The notes under the pieces were generated by a model. That model saw only the letters and a program-made list of their open reading frames with translations. It was not told where the DNA came from and searched no databases. Positions 1 to 8,600 of a DNA stretch of 64,000 bases are shown here, in pieces. The stretch comes from PVC group bacterium (GTDB lineage: Bacteria; Verrucomicrobiota; Kiritimatiellia; CAIKKV01; CAITUY01), in the NCBI GenBank assembly GCA_945870225.1, contig CAMBRF010000003.1, forward strand, positions 1 to 64,000. Direction: 5' to 3'. The translations under genes and the position numbers were made by a program. Every line of letters begins with the position of its first letter. Within the stretch, counting starts at the first letter, position 1.

Positions 1-99
1 GCTATCTTTGACTACATCGAAACGTTCTACAACCGGTTCCGGCTGCACAGCGCTCTCGGCTGTTCGCCGCTTGACTACGAGAATAAACTTGTCGCATAA
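1..99 (+). CDS. IS3-family transposase, C-terminal fragment (5' part outside window)
   Basis: An open frame enters from the window edge and ends at a TAA at 97-99. The 32 visible residues include YIETFYNRFRLHSALG and SPLDYE, the conserved end of IS3-family OrfB integrases (DDE/rve fold) after the catalytic Glu. The catalytic residues lie outside the window, so activity cannot be judged. A terminal inverted-repeat-like sequence follows within 50 bp. Confidence 0.85.
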   Translation, partial: AIFDYIETFYNRFRLHSALGCSPLDYENKLVA

Positions 100-148
100 C
101 ACATGAAATCACTTCGCTCCATGTGTCCGAATTATCGGGGCAAGATCA
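1..148 (+). mobile_element. Right end of an IS3-family insertion sequence
   Basis: The transposase tail is followed by a sequence ending TTATCGGGGCAAGATCA at about 132-148. Read outward-in it begins TGATCTTGCCCCGATAA, which resembles IS3-type ends that terminate in TG/CA. The left end and target duplication are outside the window. The end is placed by resemblance only, so the boundary may be off by a few bases. Confidence 0.65.
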
Positions 149-292
149 GAGCAGGATGACGACCCCCACTATCCATCGTCCCCGCCCGCCCGATCCCGAT
201 GTTCCGCAATTGCATCCCGGACCGCATGCTCCTGACTCTTGTTTCTGACTATCGTTCTGTTCGTTCATCGTCTCATCTGCCTCTCTCGCCGT

Positions 293-916
293 TCAGGCGC
301 AACAACCTTTGCCTTCTTTGCCTTTCAATTCCCCGCCCCCACAACAACCCGCTGGAGCCGCGGCAGGCGTATCGAGCTTCCCGGACGAAAACTGCCGCAT
401 GGCATCCATCGCGCCCTTTTCGACCATGTGCCCAACGGCAATCGCCTCCCGAATCTCACATTCTTCGATGCCAATCTTCCTGGCCTTTGCCGCATGAAAC
501 GACAGGCATGGCTGGCAATGCGCACTCACTGAGGCCCCGATCGCGATCAGTTCTTTCGTCTTCTCATCCATCGTTCCGACTCCTCCCTTTCCTTGCATTT
601 CGTTGGGGGACACCTGCTCGCTGTCCCCGCAGCAACAAGATTGTGATTCCCCGCAACAGTTAGACGTGAGACCGAGCGTTGAGTTTAAGATCCCCGCGGC
701 GCAACCCACACCGTTCTTCACCCATAAAGCGGTGGCCGGGCAATTGCGCGCACAGGCGCCGCATTCCATGCACGCATCCCGTTCCGCGATACGAATCTTA
801 CCGCCCTCCATCGCCATGACGCCGTGAGGGCACACATCCAGGCAGCGGCCACAACCAACGCACACATCCCGGTCGAGCCGCAAACTCACAACATCTCTCA
901 GATATGCCATCTTCAT
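293..916 (-). CDS. hgcB: HgcB-type 2[4Fe-4S] ferredoxin fused to an AhpD/CMD-like domain
   Basis: HgcB is the ferredoxin partner that donates electrons to the corrinoid protein HgcA in mercury methylation. Residues 1-100 show two 4Fe-4S motifs, C19-x2-C-x2-C-x3-CP and C49-x2-C-x2-C-x3-CP. The second contains the HgcB hallmark CMECGAC. Cys pairs follow at 87-88 and 94-96, like the vicinal C-terminal cysteines of HgcB. The frame then continues into a carboxymuconolactone-decarboxylase/AhpD-like domain from M116 with C134-x2-C137-x3-H141, and ends in a Cys-rich tail (GCCGGG...GCCA). Known HgcB proteins are about 95 residues, so the roughly 110-residue extension is unusual. The ATG at 916 was chosen because it lies 10 bp after the hgcA stop; an earlier ATG at 958 would overlap hgcA. 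A strong internal ribosome-binding site precedes M116, so a separate AhpD-like product is possible. Confidence 0.9.
   Translation of the reverse strand: MKMAYLRDVVSLRLDRDVCVGCGRCLDVCPHGVMAMEGGKIRIAERDACMECGACARNCPATALWVKNGVGCAAGILNSTLGLTSNCCGESQSCCCGDSEQVSPNEMQGKGGVGTMDEKTKELIAIGASVSAHCQPCLSFHAAKARKIGIEECEIREAIAVGHMVEKGAMDAMRQFSSGKLDTPAAAPAGCCGGGELKGKEGKGCCA
580..590 (-). promoter_or_regulatory. Internal ribosome-binding site within hgcB fusion
   Basis: On the minus strand AAAGGGAGGAG sits 8 nt before an in-frame ATG at 571-569, the start of the AhpD-like domain (MDEKTKEL). It is a near-perfect Shine-Dalgarno sequence in the middle of a coding frame. Either the two domains were recently separate genes or a second, shorter protein (293-571, 92 residues) is made. 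Confidence 0.7.
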
Positions 917-926
917 GACCGTCGCC

Positions 927-1988
927 TCATATCCATTTCGCCACCAACCACGCGACAAGTCCCACGGCTGCCGCCGCGATCTGTAGCGGCACCGCCCAGC
1001 GCAACTCGCGGCGCACGCCAGACATGGATGTATAGGGCGTGCAACCGGTGAACATCAGGTTGAAGAAGGAACAGGCCGCCACGCTCATTAGTCCCACCCC
1101 GAGCCCCTCGACCACGCCGTAGCCTGCGAACCACCACAACACCACTGCCGTCGCAACGCCAGCTTCCGCGCCCTTGAACGCAAACGAGCGTCCCGGCAGC
1201 CAAGGCAACAACGCCGGCGTGAGCACGAGACCCATCACGAAATTAGCCCAGACGGCCACCGCAATGCCCGGCCACTGCACCACGGCCAGATGGTAACCGT
1301 GCCGGCCCACTCCGGCGGCCAGAAAGAACCCCACCATCGCCAGGAAAGTCGGCATAAACCTATGCACCACTTCCACCGGTATGACGACAATCCGGTCCCA
1401 TAGGCCGAAACGCACACGGCGCATTGCCGGCGTCGCGTGCATGCCTGCCGTCAGAAAGGCCGGAATATCGGCAGCATACACGGGGCCATACACAACCCGC
1501 AGCCCGGTACGGCGACGGACTTCGTGCAAAGCCACGCCGGGTCCGCCAAGTTGCGGCAAAATCAGTGTGGCGCCGGTAAGAGTTTGCGCCACACCAGTGA
1601 CGACCACACGGTTGACCAGTTCCTCGGTCCCGAACGTGCCCTTGCCGGCCGCACACCAGACATTGATTCCCTTGGTGTCCAGAACCAGCAACCACGCGTC
1701 CAGTCCATCCATGGCTTCACGCAGCACATCGAACGAGAGCTTGTAGTTGGCGGTGACCAGAACCGGTGATTCCCCAGTCGGGTGACCGACCGCATAGAGA
1801 CCGGGCGCCACCTTGTATCGGTCCCGTCCGATTCGCCAACGCATGGCCATCGCTCCCAGGCGGTCGCGCCACGTCAAGCGTGTCGCCACGTGCGGTACAC
1901 GCCCCGCGGGGGTCTCGATCACGCCAACCACCCAAGGACGACTCTCCGCCTCAGGACTGGCCAGCATATTGTCTTCTCGGTCTCGCAC
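927..1988 (-). CDS. hgcA: HgcA, mercury-methylating corrinoid protein
   Basis: HgcA transfers a methyl group from its cobalamin to Hg(II). The cap-helix motif NVWCAAGK is intact, at residues 109-116 counted from the GTG chosen here, with Cys112 as the predicted lower axial cobalt ligand. The C-terminal half (about 197 onward) is strongly hydrophobic and can supply the five membrane helices expected of HgcA. It contains TGCTPYTSMSGV, matching the conserved YTSxSGV signature. Length (353) is close to known HgcA (about 340). The start is uncertain: GTG at 1988 has TAGGAG 8 nt upstream, overlapping the arsR stop. TTG at 2027 (366 residues) and ATG at 1967 (346 residues) are alternatives. It lies between arsR (stop at 2000) and hgcB (10 bp downstream), a three-gene operon. 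Confidence 0.95.
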   Translation of the reverse strand: MRDREDNMLASPEAESRPWVVGVIETPAGRVPHVATRLTWRDRLGAMAMRWRIGRDRYKVAPGLYAVGHPTGESPVLVTANYKLSFDVLREAMDGLDAWLLVLDTKGINVWCAAGKGTFGTEELVNRVVVTGVAQTLTGATLILPQLGGPGVALHEVRRRTGLRVVYGPVYAADIPAFLTAGMHATPAMRRVRFGLWDRIVVIPVEVVHRFMPTFLAMVGFFLAAGVGRHGYHLAVVQWPGIAVAVWANFVMGLVLTPALLPWLPGRSFAFKGAEAGVATAVVLWWFAGYGVVEGLGVGLMSVAACSFFNLMFTGCTPYTSMSGVRRELRWAVPLQIAAAAVGLVAWLVAKWI

Positions 1989-1999
1989 GCCCACTTCTC

Positions 2000-2383
2000 C
2001 TACTCGCGTTCCCGTTGTCGTCGACAAAGACTTCCCGGATCACAGGCGACAACCGCCTTCAACTTCTTCGCATCTTGTTCCATCGTCTCGTCGTTCTTCA
2101 ACGTATCGCCCAACCACTTCAGCACCGGTCGCACAAACTGCCCGGCCGTTCCCTCCGGTAGGCGGTAGTACATCCACCGTCCCTCTTTCCGCGAGTCCAC
2201 GAGTCCAGCGGTGCTCAGTATGGACAGGTGCTTCGAGATCGTGGACGGCGCGAGCCCAAGAACCTCAATGATCTGACACACGCACAACTCGCCCGGTCCC
2301 AGCATCATCACAATGCGTACCCGTTGAAGGTCCGCCAGCGCCTTCGTCACTCTCAGAGTCGCCTTCATGGTCTCTTTGTTCAT
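2000..2383 (-). CDS. arsR: ArsR/SmtB-family metalloregulator of hgcAB
   Basis: This is a winged-helix repressor of the ArsR/SmtB family, which leaves DNA on binding metal(loid)s. Residues 32-38 read ELCVCQI, the alpha-3 CVC motif used by ArsR and CadC for soft-metal binding. The recognition helix follows as LAPSTISKHLSIL and then a wing, RKEGRWMYYRL. Extra Cys residues occur near the C-terminus (CDPGSLC). The ATG at 2383 gives 127 residues, normal for the family; a longer reading frame upstream crosses the promoter and is rejected. It is the first gene of the leftward arsR-hgcA-hgcB operon. A palindrome at 2418-2437 over its own -10 suggests autoregulation. ArsR-type control of hgcAB is known in Pseudodesulfovibrio. 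Confidence 0.9.
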   Translation of the reverse strand: MNKETMKATLRVTKALADLQRVRIVMMLGPGELCVCQIIEVLGLAPSTISKHLSILSTAGLVDSRKEGRWMYYRLPEGTAGQFVRPVLKWLGDTLKNDETMEQDAKKLKAVVACDPGSLCRRQRERE

Positions 2384-2417
2384 GCTGTAACCGATCGACA
2401 GGAAAAGATTCTGACGC

Positions 2418-2437
2418 AGTTCGTTATCTGGCGAACT
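2418..2437. promoter_or_regulatory. Putative ArsR operator (AGTTCG-N8-CGAACT)
   Basis: A perfect 6-bp inverted repeat with an 8-bp spacer overlaps the -10 hexamer of the leftward arsR promoter. This is the position where an ArsR dimer would block RNA polymerase. Binding is inferred. Confidence 0.6.
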
Positions 2438-2464
2438 ATAGCATTGCAGAGCGTTGACAATCAA
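2435..2464 (-). promoter_or_regulatory. Sigma70-like promoter of arsR-hgcA-hgcB
   Basis: On the minus strand TTGATT (2464-2459) is separated by 18 bp from TATAGT (2440-2435). Transcription would start near 2428, about 45 nt before the arsR ATG. The same TTGATT -35 recurs at other promoters in this window. Confidence 0.6.
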
Positions 2465-2524
2465 CAAGCTTTTGGATTTCGGTGGCGTTCCCGACAACTG
2501 GTTTTCCCCACTGGTTTTCCCCGC

Positions 2525-2553
2525 TTGACTTCAGCGCAATCGCCGTTTATCAT
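2525..2553 (+). promoter_or_regulatory. Sigma70-like promoter of the efflux operon
   Basis: TTGACT (2525-2530), a 17-bp spacer and TATCAT (2548-2553) form a strong consensus promoter divergent from the arsR promoter about 60 bp away. The -10 is only 8 bp from the ATG at 2562, so the first gene would be translated from a nearly leaderless transcript unless another start is used. Confidence 0.6.
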
Positions 2554-2561
2554 TATTGGCC

Positions 2562-2831
2562 ATGCAGTTTATCCGGAAAACGTTCGGGATCGTTTTGCTC
2601 GCGCTGGCGTTTCTTGCGCCGCTTGTTGCCACCGCAACTTGCGACGGCGATCATGAGACCCAGGCCGCAACCGAGTGCGTCTGCCTGTGCTGTTCCCAAC
2701 CTGCTGTCACTTGCCTCGATCATGCGAGCGGTCTGACCGCGTGCCGTGCTGAACGCGCTCATTCGATTGACATGCTCTTCCTCCAAAGACTGTCGATCAC
2801 CGATATCTATCGTCCGCCGACCTCCGCTTAG
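2562..2831 (+). CDS. Small Cys-rich exported protein at head of efflux operon
   Basis: The product has 89 residues. A signal peptide (MQFIRKTFGIVLLALAFLAP) ends near VATA, so the mature protein is periplasmic or surface-exposed. The mature part begins with TCDGDHET and carries CVCLCC plus two further Cys and two His, suggesting metal binding. It opens the rightward operon whose next genes encode a tripartite heavy-metal efflux system, and it starts right behind a strong promoter with almost no leader. I do not recognise a named family. A metal-sensing or chaperone role is inferred from composition and position. Confidence 0.6.
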   Translation: MQFIRKTFGIVLLALAFLAPLVATATCDGDHETQAATECVCLCCSQPAVTCLDHASGLTACRAERAHSIDMLFLQRLSITDIYRPPTSA

Positions 2832-2957
2832 GGCGTTCCGCCCCCTTTCCGTCATTTGTTGTGCCTGTCCCATGTGGCGGTGCCAATGACGGTTTCTCAT
2901 TCTGTCGTGCCTCCCGCGAGGCCAATGTCACTCTCTTTTCAACCAATCGGAGGATCT

Positions 2958-4355
2958 ATGAAGCACGAATTGAACAACATATGCGCAAGTCTCCGCGTCG
3001 TACTCACCCTTGTCATGGCGGGTATGGGACTGCGAGCGTCCGCTGCGCATGCGGAGACAAATGACGGAGGCGCATGGCCTGCCATGCGCGCCTTGGGCCG
3101 GGATCTCCCGGCCAATCGAGGGGAAGTTGCGTCGGAAACCCAAACAATCCACGTCCAATCGCAACACGAACCGGAGGGGGTGCTTGCCCTTGACCAGGCG
3201 CTTGGATTGGCGCTGATGCACAGCCCGGAACTGGCGGCATTCTCGCAAGGGGTTCGGGCTGCGGAAGGCAATGCGCGGCAGGCGGGCGTCCTGCCGAACC
3301 CGGAACTAGAACTTGAGGCAGAAGAGTTCGGCGGCTCTGGCGCACGCAAGGGGTACGACGGCGCTGAAACGTCCGTACGTCTGACCCAGTCCCTCGAATT
3401 GGGAGGGAAACGCGGCAAGCGACAACGAGTAGCCCTGTCGGAAGCACGCTTGGCCGGCTGGGATTACGAAGCGAAACGACTCGACGTGCTCACACTCACC
3501 AAACAAACATTCGTCGACGTCCTCCTGGCGCAGGGGCAACTCGCCCTTGGGGAGTCTCTGCTGGTTGTAGCCGAGGACGTGCGTAAGGCTGCGGCAGTAC
3601 GGGTAAAGTCCGGCAAAGTCCCCCTCCTGGAGGAAACGAAAGCAGGCGTCGAAGTGGCCACCGCCCGGATCGCTCGGGATCGATCCATCCGCGAGTTGGA
3701 TACGGCCCGAAAGCGCCTTGCGTCAGCCTGGGGAGGGACCCTGCCGGTGTTCAAGGAGGCTGGCGGCAACCTGGACGCTGTCGCCGATGTCCCGCGCTTG
3801 GAGAGACTATCCCCTCTTCTGGACGAGACGCCGGAGGTCGCGCGTTGGAACGATGAAGTGGCTAAGGCCCGGACATCGCTCGCTCTCGCTAAAGCGACGC
3901 GCATTCCGGATGTCGGCGTCAGCGCCGGTCTCAGCCGTTTTGAAGAAGACGGTACCTACGCTGGAACGGCGGGCCTTTCCTTGCCGCTTCCGCTTTTTGA
4001 CCGCAATTCCGGCGGCATCGTTTCGGCCAAGCATCAGGCAAGTCGCGCGGAGTACGAACAACGCGCCGCTCGTTTGCGCGCCACGGCAGACTTGGTTGAA
4101 GCCTATAGCCGGCTCGAAACGGCGCGGACCGAGGCTCTCACGACCAAGGCCGAGTTGCTTCCCGGCGCGCAGCAAGCCTTCGATGCGGCGCAGACAGGCT
4201 ACCGGGAGGGAAAATACGGGCACTTGGAGGTGCTGGACACGCAGCGGACCCTCAACGAAGCCAGGACCCGTTACCTGGATGTTCTGGCCGCCTATCACAA
4301 GGCGGCGGCCGATGTGGAACGACTGATTGGCGCCCCACTTAACACAATTCAATAA
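2958..4355 (+). CDS. czcC: TolC/CzcC-family outer-membrane efflux protein
   Basis: This is the outer-membrane channel of a tripartite heavy-metal efflux pump. The 465-residue product starts at an ATG 4 nt after GGAGG. It has a signal sequence (LRVVLTLVMAGMG...ASAAHA) and two OEP repeats: the first from about residue 85 (LDQALGLALMHSPELAAF), the second ending in GYREGKYGHLEVLDTQRTL. That last motif is typical of CzcC-type channels. Long Ala/Glu/Arg-rich helices form the periplasmic barrel. The adaptor gene follows after 20 bp. The symbol is used at family level; the metal exported cannot be read from the sequence. Confidence 0.85.
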   Translation: MKHELNNICASLRVVLTLVMAGMGLRASAAHAETNDGGAWPAMRALGRDLPANRGEVASETQTIHVQSQHEPEGVLALDQALGLALMHSPELAAFSQGVRAAEGNARQAGVLPNPELELEAEEFGGSGARKGYDGAETSVRLTQSLELGGKRGKRQRVALSEARLAGWDYEAKRLDVLTLTKQTFVDVLLAQGQLALGESLLVVAEDVRKAAAVRVKSGKVPLLEETKAGVEVATARIARDRSIRELDTARKRLASAWGGTLPVFKEAGGNLDAVADVPRLERLSPLLDETPEVARWNDEVAKARTSLALAKATRIPDVGVSAGLSRFEEDGTYAGTAGLSLPLPLFDRNSGGIVSAKHQASRAEYEQRAARLRATADLVEAYSRLETARTEALTTKAELLPGAQQAFDAAQTGYREGKYGHLEVLDTQRTLNEARTRYLDVLAAYHKAAADVERLIGAPLNTIQ

Positions 4356-4375
4356 GCAACACAGCGAGGAACACA

Positions 4376-5683
4376 ATGAAGACAAACGAAGTAAAATGGA
4401 CGGTTATAGGCGGGCTTTGCGCCCTGTTGGTCGTTTTGGCACCCACAAGCGGATACGGAAAGGAGACTGCCGGTGAAAAAGAGGCGGCTCCGACTCCATC
4501 GGCATCTCTTGAAGAGCGGTTGTCCGCAAAGTGCGAGTGCGGCATACCCATTTACACGTGTGCCGAGTGCCGATACGAAGCCGGTATCGTGAAACTCGAC
4601 CCCAGCCTCATGAAAAGGACTGACGGCGGGGGACTGGTGCGAACACAGACTGTGGCGCGGACCACTGTGTCCCCGGCATTGCCGACCACCGGAGAGATTG
4701 CGCTCAATGAGAATGCGGCGGTCCATATTAGCCCCCGCATCGCCGGCATCGTCGACTCCGTCTCCGTCGATATCGGAGCGCGCGTCAAGGCGGGCGACAC
4801 CTTGCTCACCTTGTCCAGCGTGGAACTTGGCAAAGCCATGGCGGAATACGAACGCAACCAGACCCTGAGCGATTTGACCGAGAAAGTCTTCGCACGCGAA
4901 ACGAAACTCAGGGATCAGAAGGTAGGCTCCGAGCAGGATATGATCGATGCTCAGGTAACCTTTGAACAGCACCGCACCGACCTGAAGGCGTCCGAACAGA
5001 CCCTTCACGTGCTCGGTTTGACGGAGGAGGACCTGGCCGCGATGCGCGCCCCTTCACACGGCGCGGCTGCGGGTCGCTTGCCTGTTCGCGCGCCCATCGC
5101 AGGCACAATCATCGAGAAACACGCTGTGCCAGGCGAAATGGCCGAGGCCGGAAAAGACCTGATGCTGCTCTCCGATCTGACTACGGTATGGGTCTGGGCC
5201 AACGTCCAGTCGCGCGATCTCGCGCCTTTGCTTAAGGCCGAGAAACGCGGTGCCGTTGAGGTTGAGGTCACGGTGTCCGCCTTTCCTGACCGCCAGTTCA
5301 AAGGCGCGCTCGACTACGTGGGTGCGACCATGAACGAGCAAACCCGCACGGTGAAAGTGCGGGCTACCGTCAAAAATCCGGACTTGGAACTGCGGCCCGG
5401 GATGTTCTGTGAAGTGGCCATCTCCCTGGCCAATGGGCATGCGGAAGAGATTCTGGCGGTGCCGCGCGCCGCGGTGCTCTCGGACGAAGGCAAGTCCTTC
5501 GTCTTCAAGCACTGGAAGGATGACTTCTTCGTGCGACAGGACGTGCGTAAGGGACGTGACTTCTTCGGCATGATCGAAATTCTCGACGGTCTACAGGCCG
5601 GCGATACGGTCGCGGCGGAAGGAGCCTTCCTGCTCAAGTCGGACGTGTTGAGGGAAAAGATGGGCGCCGGTTGCGCTGACTAA
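4376..5683 (+). CDS. czcB: HlyD/CzcB-family periplasmic adaptor with metal-binding N-terminus
   Basis: This membrane-fusion protein links the RND pump to the outer-membrane channel. The 435-residue product has an N-terminal signal or anchor (residues 8-28), then a short Cys motif, CECGIPIYTCAEC (Cys53, 55, 62, 65). This resembles the heavy-metal-binding domain at the front of CusB/CzcB-type adaptors. The barrel-sandwich hybrid halves follow (around HISPRIAGIVDSVSVDIGARV and RAPIAGTIIEKHAVPGEMAE), separated by a helical hairpin, then the beta-barrel domain. It lies between czcC and czcA with short gaps (20 and 16 bp), so the three are co-transcribed. Metal specificity is unknown. Confidence 0.88.
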   Translation: MKTNEVKWTVIGGLCALLVVLAPTSGYGKETAGEKEAAPTPSASLEERLSAKCECGIPIYTCAECRYEAGIVKLDPSLMKRTDGGGLVRTQTVARTTVSPALPTTGEIALNENAAVHISPRIAGIVDSVSVDIGARVKAGDTLLTLSSVELGKAMAEYERNQTLSDLTEKVFARETKLRDQKVGSEQDMIDAQVTFEQHRTDLKASEQTLHVLGLTEEDLAAMRAPSHGAAAGRLPVRAPIAGTIIEKHAVPGEMAEAGKDLMLLSDLTTVWVWANVQSRDLAPLLKAEKRGAVEVEVTVSAFPDRQFKGALDYVGATMNEQTRTVKVRATVKNPDLELRPGMFCEVAISLANGHAEEILAVPRAAVLSDEGKSFVFKHWKDDFFVRQDVRKGRDFFGMIEILDGLQAGDTVAAEGAFLLKSDVLREKMGAGCAD

Positions 5684-5699
5684 CGAAAGGACTCTCACC

Positions 5700-8600
5700 A
5701 TGTTCGATAAACTCATTCGCTTTGTGCTGCACCAGCGCTTGCTGGTCATTTTCGGAACGTTCATTGTGGCGGGCGCCGGGCTGTTTGCCTGGAAGACGCT
5801 GCCGGTCGATGCGTTCCCCGACGTCACCAACGTTCAGGTGATGATTCTTACCGATGCGCCGGGCCTGGCGCCGCTCGATGTGGAGCAGCAAGTCACCGCC
5901 CCGATCGAACTGGCGATGCAGGGCCTCCCGGGGGTATCCCAGGTGCGGTCCCTGTCGAAGGCGGCGCTTTCGCAGGTCATCATCGTTCTGCAAGATGGCG
6001 TGGACCTTTATTTCGCCAGGCAACTGGTGTTTCAGCGGTTGCAGTCCGCCAAGGAGCAACTGCCCGACTGGGCCGAGCCGGAGATGGGGCCGATCAGCAC
6101 CGGTCTCGGCGAAATCTACCAGTACACGCTGGAAAGCGACGCCCACACGCCGATGGAGCTGCGTACCATTCAGGACTGGTATATCGCCCCGCAGTTGCGA
6201 ACCATTCCGGGCATCAACGAAGTCAATAGCTTCGGCGGCTTCGTCAAGCAATACCATGTGCTCGTGGACCAGAACCGCCTCCTCAAGTACGGGATCACGC
6301 TCGCGGATGTATTGGCTGCCATCGAACGCAACAACGCCAATGCAGGCGGAAATTTCCTGGTCCGGGACTGGGAACAGGCCTACGTGCGAAGTCTTGGCCT
6401 GATCCAAGGCATCGAGGATATCGAAAATATCGTGCTTCACGCTCAGGATGGAGCGCCTGTGTTTCTGCGCGATGTGGCCGCTGTGAAACTCGGGCCTGAA
6501 ACTCGGTCGGGCGCGGTGACGCGCGACGGCAAGGGCGAAGCTGTGGCGGGTATGGCCATCATGCTCAAGGACCAGAATTCCAAGCTGGTGGTGGAGGCTG
6601 TCAAAAAGGCGATCCCGAAAATCCAGGCTGGCTTGCCCAAAGGGGTGAAGATCAACACCTTTTACGACCGGACGGCGCTCATTCAGGCCTGCGTTCGCAC
6701 GGTGGCGGATGCCCTCTGGCAGGGAGGACTGTTGGTTATCCTTGTCCTATTTCTATTCCTGGGCAACCTGCGCGCAGCCCTAATCGTCGCACTTTCCCTG
6801 CCGATGACGGCCTTCATTGCCTTCATCATGATGGGCACGCAGGGCGTGACGGCGAATCTGATGAGTCTGGGAGGGCTGGCCATTGCCTTGGGCATGATTG
6901 TGGATGCCTCCATCGTGGTCTGCGAGAATATCGCACGGCACCTTTCCGAGAAGGCGGACAGCGGGTTGTCGCGATTGGAGACCATTTACGAGGCGGTTCG
7001 CGAAGTGGCACGACCGGTGGTCTTCGCGATTCTCATCATCGTCATTGTGTTCCTGCCGCTCTTCTCGCTTCAGCAGATGGAAGGCAAGATGTTCCGTCCA
7101 TTGGCCCTGACCATGTGCTTTGCCATGCTGGGTTCGCTCCTGGTCGCACTCACCATCATTCCAGTACTGTGCTCCTTCTTCATGCGTACGAAAGGGGAAG
7201 ACCGTGACAATGCGGTTACCCGTTTCGTCAAACGCGGTTATCTGCCGGTACTCGCCTTCTCGCTGCGCCGGCCAAAAACCCTTGTGGCGCTTGCCAGCCT
7301 GTTGCTCGTTGGTTCACTGGCACTCGTGCCGTGGCTGGGCACCGAGTTCCTGCCGCAGTTGGACGAGGGCGCCATCGCCATCAACGTGGTTCGGCTTCCC
7401 TCCGCCTCGCTGGACGGCTCGGTCGCTGTGGGGACGGAGATCGAACGTCGGCTCCTCGCGCGCTTCCCGGAGGTGCAGACGGTTGTCACCAAAACCGGGC
7501 GGGCCGAGATTTCCGAGGACCCCATGGGGCCCGAGCAGAATGACGTCGTCATCATGCTGCATCCCAAAGGAGAGTGGAAGACCAAGCGGTCCAAGCCTGA
7601 ACTCGTGGCAGCCATGCAGGAGGAACTGGCGGCCATCCCGGGGATCCGCTTGTCGTTTTCCCAGCCCATCGCGCTACGCGTGAACGAGTTGATTTCCGGG
7701 ATCAAGAGCGACCTAGCCATCAAGTTCTTTGGCTCAGACTTGGAAATCCTGCGTGAAAACGCCAACCGCGCGGCCGCCCTCATGCAGGGCATTCCGGGAG
7801 CCGAGGATGTGAGAGTCGAACAGGTCTCGGGGTTCCCGCAGGTGGAAATCGTGGTGGACCGCAAGGCCATCGCCCGGCACAAGATCAATATCGCGGACAT
7901 CAACGAGATCGTCGAGACGGCGGTGGGTGGTAAAGTCGCCTCCATGGTTGTCGAGCAACAGAAGCGTTTTGCGATCCTGGTTCGCTTCCCGGTTGAGTTG
8001 CGGCGTGACATACCGGAGCTGGAGCGCCTGCTGGTGCCGTCCCCCGAGGGGGCCCGCATCCCTCTGGGCGACCTGGCCAAGATACGAGAAGTCGAAGCGC
8101 CCGCTCAGGTCAGCCGCGAAAACGGCATGCGCCGTGTGGTCGTCGAGTGCAACATCCGAGGGCGTGACATGGGTGGATTCGTGGCGGAAGTCCAGAAAGC
8201 GATTCAACCAGTTGTCGCGGCGATGCCCGAAGGCTACTTCGCCGACATTGGCGGCCAGTTCGAAAACCAGCAACGCGCCATGCGGCGACTGTCCATTGTG
8301 GTCCCGGTATCGCTTCTTCTGATCTTCCTGATGCTGTTTTCGGCGTTCAACTCGGTGAAGAGCGCCTTACTGGTCCTGGTGAACCTGCCGTTTGCCCTGA
8401 TCGGAGGCATTCTCATCATCGTCCTGCTGAAGATCCCACTGAGTGTGTCGGCCTCCATCGGGTTCATTGCGTTGTTCGGAATAGCCGTCGAGAACGGGGT
8501 GCTGCTCGTCTCTTTCTTCGATCAACTGCGCAAGGAGGGTTTGAGCCCCGAAGAAGCCGTGCGGCGAGGATGCGAACTGCGCCTGAGGCCACTTCTGATG

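Noticed and set aside
958..958. Earlier hgcB start (MSRGWWRNGYEATV...)
   Set aside because: It would overlap hgcA by 32 bp and add residues that do not belong to HgcB. The ATG at 916 fits the family start.
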